Shown: positions 16,372-24,573 of the stretch, one piece after another
How the letters are laid out: the number at the start of each line of letters is the position of its first letter
Numbering within the stretch: the first letter of the stretch is position 1
Assembly: GCF_012910955.1 (NCBI RefSeq)
Contig: NZ_WTVQ01000018.1
Location: forward strand, 1 to 64,000
Reading direction: 5' to 3'
DNA length: 64,000 nt
Source of the DNA: Aromatoleum diolicum
Lineage (GTDB): Bacteria > Pseudomonadota > Gammaproteobacteria > Burkholderiales > Rhodocyclaceae
Notes under the pieces: model-generated
What the model was told of the DNA's origin: nothing
The model's database searches: none
The model's input: the letters and a program-made list of their open reading frames with translations, nothing else
Program-made: the position numbers and the translations under genes

Positions 16372-17013
16372 CTAGGCCGCCTGCGCCAGTCCGACGTAAC
16401 CCGGGAAGTAGCTTCCCTGGCACGCACCGGCGCGCACCGCCGCGATAAAACTTGCCATGTCGGTCACGGGCTGCTGGAACTTCGTCGCACAGCGCCCCAC
16501 CGCTTCGGTCTTGTGGCAATCGCTGCCGCCCAGCGCCGGCAAGGCCATGTGCCGCGCGGCGTTGATCGCCAGCTCATTGTCACTTTCACGGTTGCTGCCG
16601 TTGTGGGTTTCCACCCCGGCGATTCCGCGCAGGTCGAGCAGGCCTTCCAGCAGGCTCGCGACCCCGACCTCGCGGAAAGGATGTGCCGGCACGCAGATTC
16701 CCCCCAGGCTGTTGATGTGCGCGATGACTTCGGCGATCGGGAGGTAGTTGTCGCGCCCCCAGATGTTCCAACCGTCGTCCTCGACGCCATACGCCAGCAT
16801 GTGTCCGCGATCGGTTGCGATCTCCACCCCACGCAGCACCAGCAGACCCTCGTCGCGCCCCACCTGCTCCACAGGTTCCGACGCTTCGTACGAATAATGC
16901 TCGGTGATGCAAACCCCATCGAGTCCCAGTGCCTTCGCGCGACGGACCAGGTCCACCGGCTCCAGCCAGTTGTCGTAGGAGTACTTGGTGTGGCAATGGC
17001 AATCGATCCACAT
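16372..17013 (-). CDS. bzdU: PHP-domain putative metallo-phosphoesterase (position of bzdU)
   Basis: 213 residues of the PHP fold. Metal ligands are visible in order: H6 and H8 (CHCHTKYS), H39 (ITEHYS), E64 and H71 (GVEIATDRGHML), H111 (AHPF), D165 and H167 (GGSDCHK). The catalytic set is therefore complete. PHP enzymes hydrolyse phosphoesters, for example nucleoside 3',5'-bisphosphates or histidinol phosphate. The gene name is by synteny only (third gene between the ferredoxin and bzdV). A plausible but unproven role is clearing a phosphorylated by-product such as a CoA-derived nucleotide. Confidence 0.78.
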   Translation of the reverse strand: MWIDCHCHTKYSYDNWLEPVDLVRRAKALGLDGVCITEHYSYEASEPVEQVGRDEGLLVLRGVEIATDRGHMLAYGVEDDGWNIWGRDNYLPIAEVIAHINSLGGICVPAHPFREVGVASLLEGLLDLRGIAGVETHNGSNRESDNELAINAARHMALPALGGSDCHKTEAVGRCATKFQQPVTDMASFIAAVRAGACQGSYFPGYVGLAQAA

Positions 17014-17043
17014 GGGACTGACTCTGCGCGCCGCCGCGGCCGC

Positions 17044-17496
17044 TCAGGAAACCGTGTACTCGAGGTTGATGCGCTTGGACGGCGAGAAACGCTGGCGGGA
17101 GAAGAATTTCTCCAGCGCGAAGTCGTCCCAGTTCACCAACGTGTACACCTTGTTCACCCCTGCGGCCTTCATGTTCATCATGAACTGGTCGAGCAGTTCG
17201 CTCGCGACGCCGCGATTCTGGAAGCGCGGATCGACGCCGATCGTGTCGATGGTCGCGGTGGTCTCGGGAATACCGAATTCGCCGAAATAGATGTCACCCA
17301 TCACGAAGCCGGCGACCTTGCCGTCGATCTCGCAGACGATCGACGCATTGATGTTGTGCTTCGGGTTCAGGATCGCATCGAGCTTGCGCTCGTAGTAGTC
17401 ACGGCGATTCTGCTTGGAACCCGCTGCGTCGATCTCCACGATCGCATTCAGGTCGTCCTGCTTCAGCACCCGCATTACACGCTTCTGATCGGCCAT
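17044..17496 (-). CDS. bzdT: GNAT-family N-acetyltransferase (position of bzdT)
   Basis: 150 residues with the GNAT core: beta-strand TATIDTIGVDP, acetyl-CoA pyrophosphate loop RFQNRGVASELL, then the C-terminal VYTLVNWDDFALEKFFSRQ. The ribosome-binding site AAGGAGATAGGGAA precedes the ATG. It lies in the operon between a short acidic protein gene and the PHP gene. Acceptor unknown; it might acetylate a pathway protein such as the CoA ligase, as Pat/GNAT enzymes do, but nothing in the sequence shows this. The gene letter comes from order alone. Confidence 0.78.
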   Translation of the reverse strand: MADQKRVMRVLKQDDLNAIVEIDAAGSKQNRRDYYERKLDAILNPKHNINASIVCEIDGKVAGFVMGDIYFGEFGIPETTATIDTIGVDPRFQNRGVASELLDQFMMNMKAAGVNKVYTLVNWDDFALEKFFSRQRFSPSKRINLEYTVS

Positions 17497-17549
17497 TTCC
17501 CTATCTCCTTTGGTGTCCCGACGCTGCGCCCACGCGCGGCATCCGGTCT

Positions 17550-17876
17550 TCAGAACAGTTCGTCTTCCTGCTGGGGCTTCGCGGCGCGGCGCGTATACAC
17601 AGTGCCGATCACCTTCCCCATTTCCTGGTCGGCGTCGAGGCAGGTCGTGCACCCGTCGCCTTCGGTCTGATACGTTTCGACGTGTACCTCGAACCCCATG
17701 CCCCGGTAAGCCTCGGCAATTTCGGACAGGCGCGGTTCACCAATCGTCGTCAGGCGCTTCCAGCCCTGACGCAGCAGGCGGTCTTCCACCTCCTCTTCCT
17801 GGCTTGCCGACGCCAGCTTGATCGGGATCGTCTTCTTGGTGCTCATCGCGAAACCCTCCGTCATCGCCCGGTTCAT
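17550..17876 (-). CDS. bzdS: Small protein of the benzoate operon (position of bzdS), function unknown
   Basis: 108 residues from the first ATG, which has AGGAGG five bases upstream; a second start at 17846 (MSTKKTIPIK) also has a good site, so the N-terminus is uncertain. No signal peptide or membrane helix. A single CTTC pair lies in GDGCTTCLDADQEMG. The C-terminus QQEDELF resembles the tails of BzdN and BzdV. It starts nine bases after bzdM, so it is co-translated with the ferredoxin. I do not recognise the fold; a role in assembling or regulating the electron-transfer proteins is possible. Confidence 0.7.
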   Translation of the reverse strand: MNRAMTEGFAMSTKKTIPIKLASASQEEEVEDRLLRQGWKRLTTIGEPRLSEIAEAYRGMGFEVHVETYQTEGDGCTTCLDADQEMGKVIGTVYTRRAAKPQQEDELF

Positions 17877-17885
17877 GGCCGCCTC

Positions 17886-18170
17886 CTACCAGGAGTGCTT
17901 GATCGCGCCCGGAGTACAGGCGGTGGTACAGGGCAGGCTGGTGTGGCCACCGGCCGGCTTGCACTCGGCACAGTCGTACGCCAGGGTGCGCGTATTCGAT
18001 TTCTTCACCCAGGCCACTTCGTCATCGTAGTCATCGGTGATCATTTCGAACATTTCTTTCGGGCACGCGGTCAGACAGGCCCGGTTCGCTGCACAGTCGA
18101 TACACTTGTCGGTATCGATGCTGATGTAATACTCGCCGGACCCGTCCTTGTAGCCGTAGTTCGCGATCAT
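17886..18170 (-). CDS. bzdM: 2[4Fe-4S] ferredoxin, electron donor of benzoyl-CoA reductase
   Basis: 94 residues. The first cluster motif is CIDCAANRACLTACP, with three extra residues between the second and third Cys compared with standard ferredoxins. The second is CAEC, then after ten residues CTTACTP. This irregular spacing is seen in the ferredoxins that serve benzoyl-CoA reductase. The ATG has AGGAGA eight to nine bases upstream. A strong stem-loop in the 106-bp gap after bzdQ precedes the gene, which may alter its expression relative to the reductase subunits. Confidence 0.9.
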   Translation of the reverse strand: MIANYGYKDGSGEYYISIDTDKCIDCAANRACLTACPKEMFEMITDDYDDEVAWVKKSNTRTLAYDCAECKPAGGHTSLPCTTACTPGAIKHSW

Positions 18171-18212
18171 GTCCGTTCTCTCCTGTGAATTGAGTCACCG
18201 GCTACCGGCCGC

Positions 18213-18249
18213 CCGGGAAACCGCAGCATTCAACTGCGGCACTTCCCGG
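18213..18249 (-). promoter_or_regulatory. Long interrupted stem-loop between bzdQ and bzdM
   Basis: An outer stem CCGGGAA/TTCCCGG (7 bp) encloses an inner stem CCGCAG/CTGCGG (6 bp) with a 7-base loop, separated by one base on one side and three on the other. It directly follows the last reductase subunit. No U-run follows on the minus strand, so read-through into bzdM is expected. A 3'-protecting or processing role for the bzdNOPQ part of the message is inferred. Confidence 0.6.
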
Positions 18250-18276
18250 ACGCCGCCGGCGCACTCCGGCCTGGCC

Positions 18277-19194
18277 TTAAGCTGCTTTCGCCTGCTTCTG
18301 CATCAGCGTGTAGCCGAACAGGGCCGCGCCCAGCGCACCGGCGATCTGGCTGTCGATCTTGGTATCGACCGCCTTGATGCCGAGAATCCGCTCGATGCGC
18401 TTCACCACGCCCGGGTTCTTCGCGATGCCGCCGGTGATGAAGAAGCCCTCTTCCACACCGATCCGCTCCAGCAGGCTCACCACACGCTCGGCCATCGCCT
18501 GGCAGTACGCCGCGATGACCTTGTTCTTCGTGTAGCCGGCCTTCAGCAGGCCCAGCGCCTCGGATTTCGCGAACACCACGCAGATCGACGAAACCGCTTC
18601 CGGCTCCACATCCACGTCGAACGAGCGCGGGCCCAGTTCGGCGATCGGGATCTGCATCAGATCGGAGATGACTTCCATGCCGCGGCCGGTACCAGCTGCG
18701 CACTTGTCGTTCATCAGGAAGTTGGTGACCTTGCCCTTCTCGTCACAGTGGATGGCCTTGCAGTCCTGGCCGCCCATGTCGAGAATCGTGCGCACCTTGT
18801 TGCCGCCCATGTAGTTCGCGCCGCGGGCGTGGCAGGCGATCTCGGTGATCGCCTTGTGGGCAAACGGCACGTTCACCCGGCCGTAGCCGGTGCCGACGAC
18901 ATAGTGGATGTCCTCGAGCTTCATGCCGATCTTGTCCATGATGCCCTGCAGCGCATTCTTCGCCGAGTCCGGCGAGTTGTTGCCGGTGCGCATGCTGTTG
19001 TAACCGAACAGCTCGCCGTCACAGACGATGACCGCCTGCGAGGACACCGAGCCGACGTCGATGCCGCAGGTGATGACCTTTGCATCTTTCCAGTTCTTCG
19101 TCTCGTCGAACCAGACGTTTTCCTGCCAGCGCCAGAATTCCTTCTTCTCGGGGGCCGCTTCTGCCACGGTAGCAGCTGCAACTTCTGCGTTCAT
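18277..19194 (-). CDS. bzdQ: Benzoyl-CoA reductase, ATP-binding subunit BzdQ
   Basis: 305 residues of the BadF/BadG/BcrA/BcrD ASKHA ATPase family. The phosphate-1 loop is GIDVGSVSSQ (44-53), phosphate-2 is LDMGGQDCK (139-146) and the adenosine motif is GGIAKNPGVV. C165 (NDKCAAGTG) and C205 (SSICVVFAKSEA) match the cysteines that bridge one [4Fe-4S] cluster between the two ATPase subunits. The module hydrolyses ATP to push electrons into the BzdNO catalytic module. The N-terminal 40 residues before the ATPase fold are extra relative to BzdP. Confidence 0.93.
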   Translation of the reverse strand: MNAEVAAATVAEAAPEKKEFWRWQENVWFDETKNWKDAKVITCGIDVGSVSSQAVIVCDGELFGYNSMRTGNNSPDSAKNALQGIMDKIGMKLEDIHYVVGTGYGRVNVPFAHKAITEIACHARGANYMGGNKVRTILDMGGQDCKAIHCDEKGKVTNFLMNDKCAAGTGRGMEVISDLMQIPIAELGPRSFDVDVEPEAVSSICVVFAKSEALGLLKAGYTKNKVIAAYCQAMAERVVSLLERIGVEEGFFITGGIAKNPGVVKRIERILGIKAVDTKIDSQIAGALGAALFGYTLMQKQAKAA

Positions 19195-19231
19195 TTGATC
19201 GCTCCTTTATCCGTATCTATCGCGTATCGGT

Positions 19232-20041
19232 TCAGTGCTGACGTTCGGCCGCAATCAGCGCGCAGCCAAGCGCGCTGACGAATTCCGGCAGATCGGGCAG
19301 CAGGACCTGATCGACATCCATCGCGTTCTTCAGCGAAGCGACGAAGCCCGGGTTGTGCACCATTCCCCCGATCAGCACGACGTTGCCTTCGATGCCGACG
19401 CGGCGCACCATCGCGCACACCCGGCTTGCCACCGCGTCGAGCACCGCCTTCGCGATGTCTTCCTTGGGCGTCGCCGAGTGGATCAGCGACACCACTTCGG
19501 ACTCGGCGAACACCGTGCATTGCGCGTTCATCGGAATGCTCTTGTCCGAACGCAGACTCGCTTCACCGAACTCCTTCAGCGACATCTGCAGCGCCCGGCT
19601 CATCGCCTCGGCGAAGGAACCCGCCCCAGCGGCGCACTTCTCGTTACCGGCAAAGTCGATCGCCTTGCCATCGGAGTCGGTCTTGATGCCGCGACCTTCC
19701 TCGGCACCGACATCGACCACGGTGCGGGCCTGCGGATACATGAACACCGCGCCCTTTGCACCGGCAGTCATCTCGGTGACGCCTTCGGTCGCGAACTCGA
19801 CCTGCTTGCGCCCGGCACCGGTCGCGAACACCGACGTGACCTGGTCACGCGACACCCCGGCCGCGGCCAGCGCTTCGGTGAAGGCCTTCTCGGCGGCCTG
19901 ATCGGCATCGATATCGCCCGGCATCATCAGATGCGCTTTCTTGACCGAGTAGTTCAGTTGCGGTGCGCCATCCACCTTGATCTCTTCCAGCAGCACAACC
20001 TTCACGCTGCGGGAGCCCATGTCGATTCCAGCGGTAATCAT
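19232..20041 (-). CDS. bzdP: Benzoyl-CoA reductase, ATP-binding subunit BzdP
   Basis: 269 residues, same ATPase family as BzdQ. Phosphate-1 is GIDMGSRSVK (5-14); C136 (NEKCAAGAG) and C175 (NAQCTVFAESE) match cluster cysteines; the adenosine motif is GGMVHNPGFV. The phosphate-2 region reads VVDVGAEEGRGIK (108-120) where BzdQ has the canonical GGQD, so the two ATPase subunits are not equivalent. GGAGGAG lies upstream of the ATG. It probably forms the BzdPQ activating module with one bridging cluster. Confidence 0.92.
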   Translation of the reverse strand: MITAGIDMGSRSVKVVLLEEIKVDGAPQLNYSVKKAHLMMPGDIDADQAAEKAFTEALAAAGVSRDQVTSVFATGAGRKQVEFATEGVTEMTAGAKGAVFMYPQARTVVDVGAEEGRGIKTDSDGKAIDFAGNEKCAAGAGSFAEAMSRALQMSLKEFGEASLRSDKSIPMNAQCTVFAESEVVSLIHSATPKEDIAKAVLDAVASRVCAMVRRVGIEGNVVLIGGMVHNPGFVASLKNAMDVDQVLLPDLPEFVSALGCALIAAERQH

Positions 20042-20073
20042 CCTCGTCTCCTCCTAGGGTTCCAGTATTCCGA

Positions 20074-21402
<1,329 letters not shown>

Positions 21403-21407
21403 TCAGT

Positions 21408-22547
21408 TCAGAACAGCTCTTCTTCGCTCAACGTCTCGAGGAATGCCTCGATACGGATTCGGAAGGGGCCGATCGGGTTCGTGATGTCGAATTCCAGGAA
21501 CAGCGTCGGGATGCCATTGGCTTCCAGGTGACGCTTCAGATCCGGGTAATCGCCCTCGTGCGGATCGCAGAACTTCTGCTGCAGGAAGATGGCGCCCTGA
21601 ACGTCGTAGTCCTTGGCCAGGCCGAGCACGTGGTCGAAACGGGTGTGGACCGGGTAATCCTTGGTCGGACAGGCCGGACGATCGCAATAACGATCGGCAA
21701 TTGCCTTGATGACGTCGGTCTCGGGCTTCGACTCGTTCCAGAAGTAACGAGTACCGGAGCACTGGTCGTCGATGACAATGGTCGCGCCGACCGACTCCAC
21801 CATCGCCATGAACGCGATGTCGTCGTTCTCTGAACCGATGGTCATGAAGCGGGCACCGGTCTTGCGCTCGACCTGGCGAGCCGGCAACGCAGCCAGAACC
21901 TTCTTCAGTTGCTCGTTGTGTTCGCGCTTGTCGATGAACTGCGCGGTCAGCGACGCGTACACCGCTTCGACACCGGTCACCTTCGGGTTGGCATCCTTGC
22001 GGTAGTCGAAGAGCTGGCGCAGCAGGCGGCGGTTCTCGTCGACCACTGCCAGCGATTCGCGCAGCATGTCGTCGGTAATCGTCTTGCCGGTCAGCGTCTG
22101 CAGGAACACGCGGAACGATTGCAGCTCCTCGTAATGCGCCTTGCGGGCATGCGGCGACTGCACGTCGTTCGGCATCGGCACGTAGTAGTCCCACTTCACG
22201 GTCGGGACATGCATGCGCCACGAACCGAAAGTCTGGCGGTACTGGATGCACGACTGCGTCAGGGTCACGCCTTCGGCGTAATCGAAACGGCCGAGCAGGC
22301 CCTGCGCCAGCGAGTCGCGGCAGAACGGACAGAACATGCCGAAGATGTGCGGCTCGGTCACGTTTTGCGGTTCGTGGGCACCAAGCACGCGCACCGGCAA
22401 CATCCCGGCAGCGATCAGCAACTCCTCGGCGGTGTAGGTACACATCGTCGCCACCACTTGGCCACCGGTCCGAGCCTTCCAGTCCCGTGCATAATCGTGG
22501 CGCTTCTCGTACCAGGTCTTGAACTGGTCGAACAAACCATCGCTCAT
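21408..22547 (-). CDS. bzdN: Benzoyl-CoA reductase, catalytic subunit BzdN (BcrC-like)
   Basis: 379 residues, HgdB superfamily, first structural gene of the operon. Visible landmarks are the N-terminal YTAEELLIAAGMLPVRVLG, the Cys pair in FGMFCPFCRDSLAQG, the central DDQCSGTRYFW and the C-terminal LEFDITNPIGPFRIR, all at places expected for cluster and substrate binding. The start MSDGLFDQFKTW has AGGAGATAG upstream; 11 in-frame residues further upstream are not used. The tail ends SEEELF. The 5' leader from the inferred start site is about 77 bases and contains a TGCA operator motif. Confidence 0.93.
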   Translation of the reverse strand: MSDGLFDQFKTWYEKRHDYARDWKARTGGQVVATMCTYTAEELLIAAGMLPVRVLGAHEPQNVTEPHIFGMFCPFCRDSLAQGLLGRFDYAEGVTLTQSCIQYRQTFGSWRMHVPTVKWDYYVPMPNDVQSPHARKAHYEELQSFRVFLQTLTGKTITDDMLRESLAVVDENRRLLRQLFDYRKDANPKVTGVEAVYASLTAQFIDKREHNEQLKKVLAALPARQVERKTGARFMTIGSENDDIAFMAMVESVGATIVIDDQCSGTRYFWNESKPETDVIKAIADRYCDRPACPTKDYPVHTRFDHVLGLAKDYDVQGAIFLQQKFCDPHEGDYPDLKRHLEANGIPTLFLEFDITNPIGPFRIRIEAFLETLSEEELF

Positions 22548-22599
22548 CGAACTATCTCCTCTGATGTGTCCGCGGGCCAATTACCGGATCCACGGTTGC

Positions 22600-22651
22600 T
22601 GCATTATTGTTCCGTTGCTGCATGATTTCGCATACTACGCACTCGAGTGCA
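22600..22651. promoter_or_regulatory. BzdR operator covering the PN promoter and leader
   Basis: TGCA occurs at 22600-22603, 22619-22622 and 22648-22651. The last overlaps the perfect 12-bp palindrome GCACTCGAGTGC (22639-22650), and GTTGCTGCAT is repeated directly at 22595-22604 and 22614-22623. The block spans the -10 hexamer and the inferred start point, so bound repressor would block RNA polymerase. In strain CIB, BzdR binds TGCA-containing sites here and is released by benzoyl-CoA (known from that system); the assignment in this genome is by sequence match. Confidence 0.75.
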
Positions 22652-22672
22652 GTTGATATTGACTTAAGTCAA
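22624..22672 (-). promoter_or_regulatory. PN promoter of the bzd operon with FNR/AcpR box
   Basis: TTGACTTAAGTCAA (22659-22672) is a perfect 14-bp palindrome of the FNR/CRP type. On the minus strand the hexamer TAGTAT (22637-22632) lies 31 bp downstream centre to centre, and a start near 22624 places the box at -41.5, the class II activator position. The sequence at the -35 place (AATATC) is poor, so the promoter should need the activator and thus work only without oxygen. The activator gene is not in this window. Confidence 0.8.
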
Positions 22673-22690
22673 ACAAAACGAAGGTTGGCA

Positions 22691-22704
22691 TGCACTCTCG
22701 TGCA
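22691..22704. promoter_or_regulatory. Upstream BzdR operator (TGCA-N6-TGCA)
   Basis: TGCACTCTCGTGCA: two TGCA elements spaced by six bases, at about -67 to -80 from the inferred start. The spacing of ten bases between repeats puts them on one helix face. Position matches the second operator known for PN in strain CIB. Confidence 0.7.
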
Positions 22705-22753
22705 TTTTGTTGATGCGCTTTGGTAATCGCGTTAAGAAATAACGCCTTCCAGA

Positions 22754-22767
22754 TGCATTTTGTTGCA
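22754..22767. promoter_or_regulatory. Upstream BzdR operator (TGCA-N6-TGCA)
   Basis: TGCATTTTGTTGCA at about -130 to -143, same element and spacing as the site at 22691-22704. The 63-bp distance between the two is about six helical turns, which would suit looping or cooperative binding. Corresponds in position to the third operator known in strain CIB. Confidence 0.7.
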
Positions 22768-22831
22768 TCGCAACATCGATCGCAGCGCGGAATGAACAAG
22801 GGCGGCCCGCCACGGACATGCCCGCACGACC

Positions 22832-22845
22832 TGCACTCCGATGCA
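22832..22845. promoter_or_regulatory. Additional far-upstream TGCA-N6-TGCA element
   Basis: TGCACTCCGATGCA has the same repeat and spacing as the two proximal upstream sites but lies at about -208 to -221, next to the bzdR terminator. I do not recall an operator described this far upstream; functional status unknown. Confidence 0.5.
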
Positions 22846-22876
22846 CAGAAATTCAGCCACGAAGGAAATTCGGGCG

Positions 22877-22902
22877 AAAAAAAAACCCGCCATTCGGGCG
22901 GG
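22877..22902 (-). terminator. Intrinsic terminator of bzdR
   Basis: On the minus strand CCCGCC and GGCGGG form a 6-bp GC stem with a 5-base loop followed by nine U residues (A-run at 22877-22885 on the plus strand). It lies 64 bases after the bzdR stop and insulates bzdR from PN. Confidence 0.85.
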
Positions 22903-22965
22903 GTGCAAGGAATCAAAGTGCGCCGTCGTCGCCGATCGGCCGCGCCGGACGGCGCGCTACTGGCG

Positions 22966-23862
22966 TCAGCGGGCGAGAACCTCGAGGAGCTCCGTAAAAG
23001 TGTCGTCAAGGGATTTTCCGGAAGTGTCGATCACGGCATCCGCCTTGCTATACATGGCCGTACGCCCGGCCAGGATGCGTTTTAGGTCATCCATCGCTTC
23101 CTGATTGCCCTTCATCGGCCGGTAATCGCCCTGCGCCATCACACGCGACATGTGTTCCTCGGGCGAGGCCCGCAGCCAGATCGTGAAGCACGACGACAGC
23201 AACAGATCGAAGTTGGCCGGCTCGGACACGATACTGCCGCCCGCCACCAGCACGAAAGCCTCGTTGTTCGTCACCGCCGACTCCAGCCCGCGCCGCTCGT
23301 ACCGTCGATAGGCACTCTGCCCATAGAGGGAAAAGATTTCCGACAACTCGGCACCCGCCTCGTGCTCGATCACCTTGGCGAGCTCCATGAACGGCACCCC
23401 GAGATGCTCGGCCAGCATCTTTCCCAGGGTCGTCTTGCCTGCACCGCGCAAACCGATGAATGCAACGCGTTGCCGCCGGGCGGCGCGACCGGAGGATTCC
23501 AGTTCACCCTGCAGCAGACGCCTTGCCCACTCGTGCGTCTTCGGCGGATACCGGCTCAGATACTGGAGCAACAGCGTGAGTTCAGGCGACTGCTCCGGCT
23601 CCTCGCGCACCAGATCCACGAGCGGGAACCCGAGCCCCTGCGCGATCTGACGCAGCAATATGATAGAGATGTTGCCGTGCCCCGTTTCGAGTTGCGCGAG
23701 GTAGCGTTCCGAGACCCCCGACTGCTGCGCCAGCATCTTGCGCGTCATCCCGCGCTGCGCGCGCAGATCACGGATACGGTCCCCCAGCATCAACAGATAG
23801 TTGTTTTCCTCAACCGAGAGATCGGGCCGCTTCAGCCTGGCTGTGCTTTCATCGTTAGGCAT
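22966..23862 (-). CDS. bzdR: Benzoyl-CoA-responsive repressor BzdR
   Basis: 298 residues. An Xre/lambda-type HTH occupies about 25-85 (LGDRIRDLRAQRGMTRKMLA, then QQSGVSERYLAQLETGHGN). A linker rich in charged residues follows, and from about 130 the protein resembles shikimate kinase, with the P-loop GLRGAGKTTLGKML. This two-domain build is the hallmark of BzdR, where the kinase-like domain binds benzoyl-CoA and relieves repression. It lies upstream of and in the same direction as bzdN, as in strain CIB. GAGGT precedes the ATG. Its own promoter carries the GCACT-N2-AGTGC palindrome, consistent with autoregulation. Confidence 0.95.
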   Translation of the reverse strand: MPNDESTARLKRPDLSVEENNYLLMLGDRIRDLRAQRGMTRKMLAQQSGVSERYLAQLETGHGNISIILLRQIAQGLGFPLVDLVREEPEQSPELTLLLQYLSRYPPKTHEWARRLLQGELESSGRAARRQRVAFIGLRGAGKTTLGKMLAEHLGVPFMELAKVIEHEAGAELSEIFSLYGQSAYRRYERRGLESAVTNNEAFVLVAGGSIVSEPANFDLLLSSCFTIWLRASPEEHMSRVMAQGDYRPMKGNQEAMDDLKRILAGRTAMYSKADAVIDTSGKSLDDTFTELLEVLAR

Positions 23863-23894
23863 GAACTTACCTCATCGCGGCGGCAAATTGCCGG

Positions 23895-23929
23895 TGCACT
23901 ATAGTGCTCAAGGTCCGGGGGGATTGCAA
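23895..23929 (-). promoter_or_regulatory. bzdR promoter (PR) with palindromic operator
   Basis: The perfect palindrome GCACTATAGTGC (23896-23907) shares its arms GCACT/AGTGC with the PN palindrome at 22639-22650, and a TGCA overlaps it at 23895-23898. On the minus strand TTGCAA (23929-23924) and CACTAT (23906-23901) are spaced by 17 bp and could be -35 and -10, so the operator covers the -10. Autorepression of bzdR is known in strain CIB; here it is inferred. Confidence 0.6.
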
Positions 23930-24064
23930 CACGCAATTCACGCATCTCGCTTGTGGATTTCCCCTATTGCAGCCGGTAGTCATCACGGGCGCAATCGTCG
24001 GCGAACGCGCAGGACAATCATATGTCATGATATGGCGCATTCGTTCTCTCTCTCGCACTCGTCA

Positions 24065-24541
24065 ATGCCGCAATCCACGATTTTCAGGCGAACCCGCCTT
24101 TTCGGCATCGCAGCCCTACTCACCGCCCTGCAGTCTGTCCCCGCGACCGCACAGGTCTTTGAGTGTCCGGGCGAACACGGGCCGAGCTTCCAGGCCGTCC
24201 GCTGTGCCGATCCCGGCCGCACGGTTCCGCTCGCGATTCATCATCCAAATCGTGCTGAACGCGCGGCAGCCAAAGCCCTTGCACGCAAAGAACAGGTTTT
24301 CGTAAGCAAGACCGAGGCGGAGCGGGAAACTGCTCGGCGACAGGCTGACACCGAGCGCGAGCGACGCAAGGCCGAACAGCAGGTCAAGGACGCGCGTTGC
24401 GCGCGCTATGTCGAGGACGCCGAACGCGCCGACGAAGACGGCAGGACCCATCACCGACGGAATCGCCACAAGCTCAATCACGAACGCAGAGCGCGTGACT
24501 TGCGTGACCGCCACTTCAGCGAGTGCTTTGCCGCAAGCTGA
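24065..24541 (+). CDS. Small exported protein with basic coiled-coil region, function unknown
   Basis: 158 residues. The N-terminus is a good Sec signal peptide (FRRTRLFGIAALLTALQSV, cleavage after ATAQ). The mature part starts with a short domain containing two cysteines (FECPG and VRCADP), which could form a disulfide, followed by a long Arg/Glu/Lys-rich helical stretch (about 75-125) likely to be coiled-coil, and two later Cys (RCARY, ECFAAS). No ribosome-binding site is clear; an in-frame ATG at 24032 is an alternative. It is divergent from bzdR. No family recognised. Confidence 0.6.
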   Translation: MPQSTIFRRTRLFGIAALLTALQSVPATAQVFECPGEHGPSFQAVRCADPGRTVPLAIHHPNRAERAAAKALARKEQVFVSKTEAERETARRQADTERERRKAEQQVKDARCARYVEDAERADEDGRTHHRRNRHKLNHERRARDLRDRHFSECFAAS

Positions 24542-24573
24542 AGAGAAAATCCAGCCCCCGCCGCAACTGCGAT

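Larger units (their letters stand above)
22548..22965 (-). other. bzdN control region (PN) and bzdR 3' end
   Basis: This 418-bp gap contains no gene. From right to left it holds the bzdR terminator (22877-22902), a string of ten TGCA tetramers between 22600 and 22907, three of the spaced pairs described separately, an FNR-type palindrome, a -10 element and the bzdN leader. On chance alone a TGCA is expected about once per 256 bases. Confidence 0.8.
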
